Part shown: positions 59,401 to 64,000 of the stretch, piece after piece
Layout: every line of letters starts with the position of its first letter
Position numbering within the stretch: position 1 is the stretch's first letter
NCBI RefSeq assembly: GCF_000002425.4
Contig: NC_037270.1
Location: forward strand, 4,879,304-4,943,303
Length of the DNA: 64,000 bases
Direction of reading: 5' to 3'
DNA from: Physcomitrium patens
Taxonomy: Eukaryota; Streptophyta; Bryopsida; Funariales; Funariaceae
Translations under genes and position numbers: made by a program
Notes under the pieces: model-generated
The model's database searches: none
Seen by the model: the letters and a program-made list of their open reading frames with translations, nothing else
Told to the model about the DNA's origin: nothing

Positions 59401-59493
59401 AGGCATCATGTTCATCCGAGAGAACCCACCAGCCTCCGGTTTTGTGACATTCGGTCTACCGGAGGGGCTCCGGTCGAAGCACAACGCTGCCAT
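56483..59493 (-). CDS. ABCG (WBC-type) half-transporter, eight exons, 644 aa
   Basis: Exons, minus strand: 59493-59290, 59154-58918, 58785-58618, 58491-58174, 58012-57929, 57759-57568, 57412-56949 and 56750-56483. All joins are GT..AG and keep the frame. Order is NBD then membrane domain, as in ABCG. Walker A GPSGSSKT at 101-108, Q-loop YVMQDD, signature LSGGERRR (207 on), Walker B LFLDEP with Glu 232, and H-loop TIHQPS with His 265. About six membrane segments follow, including [36 protein letters not shown] and [30 protein letters not shown] and [20 protein letters not shown] resemble the plant ABCG1/2/6/16/20 clade, which exports suberin and spore/pollen-wall precursors across the plasma membrane as dimers; that substrate is inferred. 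Walker A has Ser where Gly is nearly invariant before Lys. A related gene lies head-to-head 4 kb away. Confidence 0.92.
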
Positions 59494-60824
59494 TTCGACC
59501 TGAGATAGAATATAGGTCAGCTCCAGCTACAAGCTCCGAGGAGTTTTGCGCCCAACTTTGATGTTGCTTGTGACGGCAACCTCAGCATTCATATTAATGT
59601 GACATGCGACCCACAAACTAGATTCTTTCTGGGCGTATCCATGTCCGTTCCATCCAACGCTGTTGATAGAAGAGAAAACGAAGGGAAGTGTCTTTCAAAG
59701 ATCTTCGCAACTGCGGCAACCACAGATGGGTTTAGCGGAACACTCTAGCTGGCGAATTCATCCTGCAATCGGGCCTTGACTATGCTGTGAGCTGAGATAG
59801 CAGAGACAGGCAGTGAGAAGCAGCGTTGAAAGCAATATGAGTTTCACCTACTCGTCATTACTGGCGGTACACAGGCGAGGGCATTTAAATGCAGCATTAT
59901 CATGAAGTTTAACACCAGAGGAGCCTGAAAATCGCTTGCAGCAGAACTTGCCGTGTGGACATCCTGATATTATTCTCATCTAAGAAATTGCGTATTCTTA
60001 AAGAAGTGACTGGACCAAAGGGAGTTTATGGGCCCACAGAATAAAGCTGCTGCAAGGGCCCGTTACAAGGTTGTAAAAAGGGTTAAGATTCAGCTCTCTG
60101 GCAACAAAAGTTTATTTAAATCAAGAGTTCCCCTCTGCAATCGATCTCTATCGCACGACATTATGACCGGACAACGATATCTGTGCCACATCTAATTAAC
60201 ACGATGACTGATTAAGCTATAAACCTAAACCTGATATTTTCACTCCGGACATCGTAAGCAACTAGAAACATAATGGAAGACGACAACAATGCACTGAAGA
60301 AATTCATTGCATCGCTCATGACTAAACCAGCTCTTCACCTTCCGATGCTTTTCGAAGACTCCATAGAGATAGGATTCACTTTAACCTCAATATTTCAAAC
60401 ATGAAGCGGCGGGATGCCAACCACGTAGCTTCTTGCTGAGTAAGGTAGACCACATCGTCGTTAGACATTCGCAAGTTCGATTCAAACACATGTTTTTACA
60501 GAACCAAAAAGATTCCCGCAGAATCAATCACGCTAACCGCAGAAAGAGGCAAATGGGTGCTTGCAAACCTCGATGGTAATGCGGAACGGTATGATGTACG
60601 TCGACAGGGAGAAGATGTCACAGTAATTACCCAGATGGACACCTAAAGCTTGCTTGATGGAATGGAGCGGGAGAAACACGTCGCATGCAGGTGATAGCAA
60701 CTCCTGGTCTGCGGTGCGTCGTCCACAGAAATCGGTCAGGTACTGAGCAGCGTAGAAATTATGACAAAATTCGTCGCATGCAAGAATACAAAGAAATGGA
60801 CAGCCTAACAAAATGCCACTAGGC

Positions 60825-60839
60825 GGGGGGGGGGGGGGG
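60825..60839 (+). repeat. Poly(G) tract, 15 Gs
   Basis: Uninterrupted G run in the divergent promoter region. Such runs are length-unstable and prone to sequencing error. Confidence 0.9.
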
Positions 60840-61247
60840 TGACATATCCTCCGGGTGGGTCATGGGCTTGTGTGAACTTAAACTGTACATCAATTCCCAC
60901 TTCCTCATGGGAGTGCAATGACGTGACGTTGCATTTGGAATTGGAGACGTCAAGTGGTAGCTCAAATTTCAACAACAACTATCAAACCTGAATGAGGTGG
61001 AACTGGTACCGAGGGAGGACTGGAATTGTTGGGTTGGTAGGAACTGTTAACAAAGATTGAAACTTAGTGGGTGAGGATTAAAAGAGGCAAATGGTTATCC
61101 TTGAACACCAGAAAATGAGATCTACTCTCATGAGATATGTCTCGTCTGCTGACTTTGTAACAAGGCACAGTGAGTAGTACAAATTTTGTGCACTCATGAG
61201 TTCATTATTAAGTACGCATTACCCTTCTGCTTGTGTTAGTTGACAAT

Positions 61248-61511
61248 TTATTCCTCGCAGTTTAACACCAGGCTGCACCAACAAGGCTCAACTCGAAACT
61301 CCAGGCCATGTTCTGGGGACTTGATGCTAAAAAAAATTGTTCGTGTTTGCCTCGTGAATGGAGACGGAGGTTTTCGAAAATTTTGAAATGTGGAGCTGGT
61401 GTAGAATATTTGATTGGCCAGGAGGACGAGACGGGGGGCACTTTGAGTTTTTCTCTCAAACTTCATGAAAACTGTGGGCTGCAAAACCCCATTTTCATTA
61501 AAAAAGAATAG
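61248..61511. other. Isolated GC-richer block with open frames on both strands
   Basis: Open for about 67-79 codons on each strand (plus: FWGLDAKKNCSCLPREW; minus: MQPTVFMKFERKTQSAPRL), then sharply bounded by A-rich DNA at 61500. No domain recognised. It may be a relic exon or repeat piece. Confidence 0.25.
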
Positions 61512-63582
61512 GTTAAAACTCTTATGTTTCCAAAGATAAAAAGGCTCATAAATTAATAATTGAAAATAAAAGACAAAACAAAACTACAAAGAAATAATAA
61601 TAAAAGAAAAAAATTAAAAAAGGAAAAAAAAGAAGGATCTCATTTCTTCCTCTACAGGCTGATCATTTAATTGTGTGCAAGTATGAGCTATTTATAAAAT
61701 AGACAAATTGGAGGCATTTATTTTTATGCACTTAAGCCATTTATGGTTACGTTGAAATTTTTTTTATTTTTATTTTTCATGAAGATGCACGAGCAATTTA
61801 GGACACTCAAAATATTGCTTTAATACTAATTGAATAGATCTGCTACTGCCAACCAACTTAAATATCCAGCCACTATATATATATATATATATTTATATTT
61901 ATCAGACTCATAGTAGGCGATGTGGTTGGTTTGGAACGACAACCATTATTACCAATATGCTGAAATCCTGGGCATACCGTGAAGCAATTTGACCTGCTGA
62001 AAAGACAAGTTACAAGCAACTGGGTTTCATGTGCTGTCAGTTTTTTCGGCTACAGCTGGTCATGCCTTACTAGCTAATTTAAATTTTGGAGCAAGGAGTG
62101 AGGATGAAACCTACTGAAAAGAATTTGGTCGCTAACCTTATATCGTACCTCTTAGGGTTAGAGTTTGTTAATCCATTCTCAGAAACTTCCTTCACGAGAT
62201 TTCTTTCAGCACAAGTTAATGATTAAACTCAGCGAAGTGTGTGTGGTGCAACAAAGACAACTATTCTATGTAATATATTTAGTTTTGGGTTGGGTTAGAT
62301 GATTACTGTCTTGAGAGTACTTCCAAACTAGCCAATAGAAAAAGGAGTACATACATACATACATACCATACACACACACACATGAATAAAGAACAGATAG
62401 GAAAAAAAAGAACATAAAAGAAAAGAATAAGAGGCTACCATACCATGTCATTTTAATATTCAACTTTCTTGCCAGATACCGACAAGCAGATTTTGGCTCT
62501 AGAGCAAGCCTGTAACTTTCAATCATTCAATGTCGTGGAACATCTTGTAACTTGGCATGGTTGTGATTCATTACCAAATGACATGAAACTCACCTTCGAA
62601 TGAAATGTGATGGAAGTCATCTAGAAACAGTAAACTATGGGCAACATTTATGAAGGCTCACGATGAGGGACTCTCACGATGGATCCGGCCTCATGACGAG
62701 GAGGCAAGACTCTTTCATGGGAGCCCGAGCTCTGACATCGTGACCAAGAGCGGATGTCACGTCATTCTGTTCCAACTTCCAGAGAGAACAGTAACTAGTT
62801 TTAGAAGTAGCTGATCAGATCTCCTGCCAGAAGCGACGCAAATTTATGTCGCCACACATTACTTCATTGTACTCCAGGCCACTGACTCGCAAACCCGGAA
62901 GTACGATTTTTTGCTCCTGGGCTTTCTATACTGTATCCAAAACGCACAATCATCCACCACAATTACGCAGATACGTATTTCATGCAATGGATAGAGTAAT
63001 CGGAAGCTGCTAATTTGTTATGTAAACTACAATGCGTGATTATGTCGTTCCGACGATGAGGACAGCCCGGAGTCGTGATTATATACACCGAGAGATTTGT
63101 TATGGCAGTGTGGACGTCGCTGTGAGTGATTGAGACTGCGAGCTGGTGATGGTGGTGGCGATTATGAATCTCACTCTCCTGCGTTGGATCTCTTCTCTTC
63201 GAAAGAGCTGATTTATGTAGTTGGTTCACTAGCCAGTGGTTGGATGTATCTGCCGGTCGAGATGGTCCTGGGGGGACGATTTCTATTATTTTTTTGAATT
63301 GTCAGCCTAGACTTTTGCATACCTTCTGGTTGCCCTTCACCAGTTCGGTGGGCGTCGGAATTGTATGCTGCTTGCGTTACTGAATAGACTGAATTGCGGC
63401 CGAAGGGTGCATAGATAGATTCTGATTTCTGCGGTCTCTTCTGTGAACCGACCACATAGCTTAGCGTTTTAAGAGGGGACGTTGTGTTGGACACCCTTCG
63501 AGGTTTTCATCTTGTGGGCATGAGATATCGAACACAACGTCGAAAGAACGTCGTAGTATGAGAAGTGCAGAATAAACTCGCG

Positions 63583-63792
63583 ATGGGTGACAGTTACGAG
63601 ATTTCGGATGCTTCCATCAGGCAGCGGCCCGTCTTACAGGGACTTCGAAGCTTTCCACCATTGGGATGTGCCGCATCGCCCTCTCCTGCTCACCAAGCCC
63701 GACTAAGCCTCATCAACTCCGTTGCCGTCTTCCCTCCCACGCCGGAGAGGGCTGCTCTCTACGACATATCCGTGCGGAACTTAACCTATAAG
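63583..63792 (+). CDS. Second ABCG half-transporter, first exon only (runs off the window)
   Basis: ATG 63583 (MGDSYEISDASIRQRP) to a GT donor at 63793, 70 codons. The end of the exon, [22 protein letters not shown], matches the first-exon end of the minus-strand ABCG gene ([22 protein letters not shown]), and both have an intron after the Lys codon in phase 0. The N-terminal halves differ. The NBD would lie beyond 64000, and no second exon is evident in the remaining 208 bases. The match and shared intron make this a paralogue, by inference an ABCG half-transporter of the same group. Confidence 0.75.
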
Positions 63793-64000
63793 GTGTGCTC
63801 ACTACTTCTTACCCACATCTGCTCAACTGGAGACACTTCCTGTCACTATTGCACACAGGTTCCTTTTAACCTTGCTACTGATTTCACCAGCATATGATTG
63901 TATACATCACCAAGAATTTGAAGGGGTATCCTCATCCTGACAGTTGTAAGTTTTCGCACGAGAACCAGTCTCGTCGTTTTGAGACACTGAAATCGGCCCC
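63793..64000 (+). other. Start of the first intron of the second ABCG gene
   Basis: Begins GTGTGC. No sequence resembling the next ABCG exon ([14 protein letters not shown]) appears before the window ends. Confidence 0.6.

Larger units (their letters stand above)
59494..63582. promoter_or_regulatory. Divergent intergenic region between two ABCG genes
   Basis: About 4.1 kb separating two head-to-head ABCG starts, so it must hold both promoters. 59494-60550 and 62540-63580 have gene-like composition (probable leaders and core promoters). The middle (61500-62500) is AT-rich with TA and CATA/CACA microsatellites (61874-61892 and 62349-62383). The open frames here carry no recognisable domain. 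Confidence 0.5.

Noticed and set aside
60533..60811. 92-codon minus frame in the ABCG divergent region
   Set aside because: No domain; does not resemble an ABCG exon; Cys/Phe-rich composition typical of a chance frame.

Overview
The window looks like a land-plant nuclear genome, most likely a bryophyte such as the moss Physcomitrium (inference). It has spliced plant-type genes (a subgroup IX bHLH factor and two ABCG half-transporters). These sit in moderately GC-rich islands separated by very AT-rich DNA that is full of Ty3/gypsy chromodomain retrotransposons. No bacterial-style operons, CRISPR arrays or RNA genes were recognised.

Layout. About 0.7-2.3 kb: a bHLH transcription factor gene on the minus strand, with a long GA/CT-rich upstream region to about 4.9 kb. 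About 4.9-10.3 kb: AT-rich DNA with microsatellites and one GC-rich island of about 0.5 kb at 8.0-8.56 kb. About 10.36-11.65 kb: a decayed Ty1/copia fragment. About 11.67-46.64 kb: a nest of six Ty3/gypsy elements, read from structure, LTR ends and target-site duplications. The oldest host is element E (minus strand). It was broken at two places. In the first, D (minus) entered E, B (plus) entered D, and A (plus) entered B. In the second, F (minus) entered E, and G (plus) entered F. Four insertions have 5-bp duplications visible in the sequence: B TGATG, A CCATA, F CATAG, G GTTGG. A, B, D and E form one family (LTRs about 490-570 bp). F and G form a second, related family (LTRs about 412-433 bp). 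About 47.6-50.4 kb: an unrecognised spliced plant gene on the plus strand. About 50.4-56.5 kb: mostly empty AT-rich DNA with long poly(A) and (TA)n tracts. About 56.5-59.5 kb: an eight-exon ABCG half-transporter on the minus strand. At 63.58 kb, first exon of a second ABCG gene on the plus strand begins head-to-head and runs off the window.

The retrotransposons share a layout: LTR, a displaced tRNA-iMet-like primer site 20-23 nt inside the LTR, gag with a zinc knuckle, protease/RT/RNase H/integrase/chromodomain in a different frame, then a separate sense ORF in the env position (here ORF3), a polypurine tract and the 3' LTR. ORF3 is conserved between the two families and has a C-terminal motif GHYRWLxGPxNHLxREQ that I do not recognise. 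The F/G LTRs carry dense arrays of GAAnnTTC units that match the heat-shock element consensus, just upstream of a TATA box. These two features, with the nested array itself, are the main candidates for something undescribed. All six elements are broken by stops or frameshifts. F and G share several of the same lesions, so they probably moved with proteins supplied in trans.
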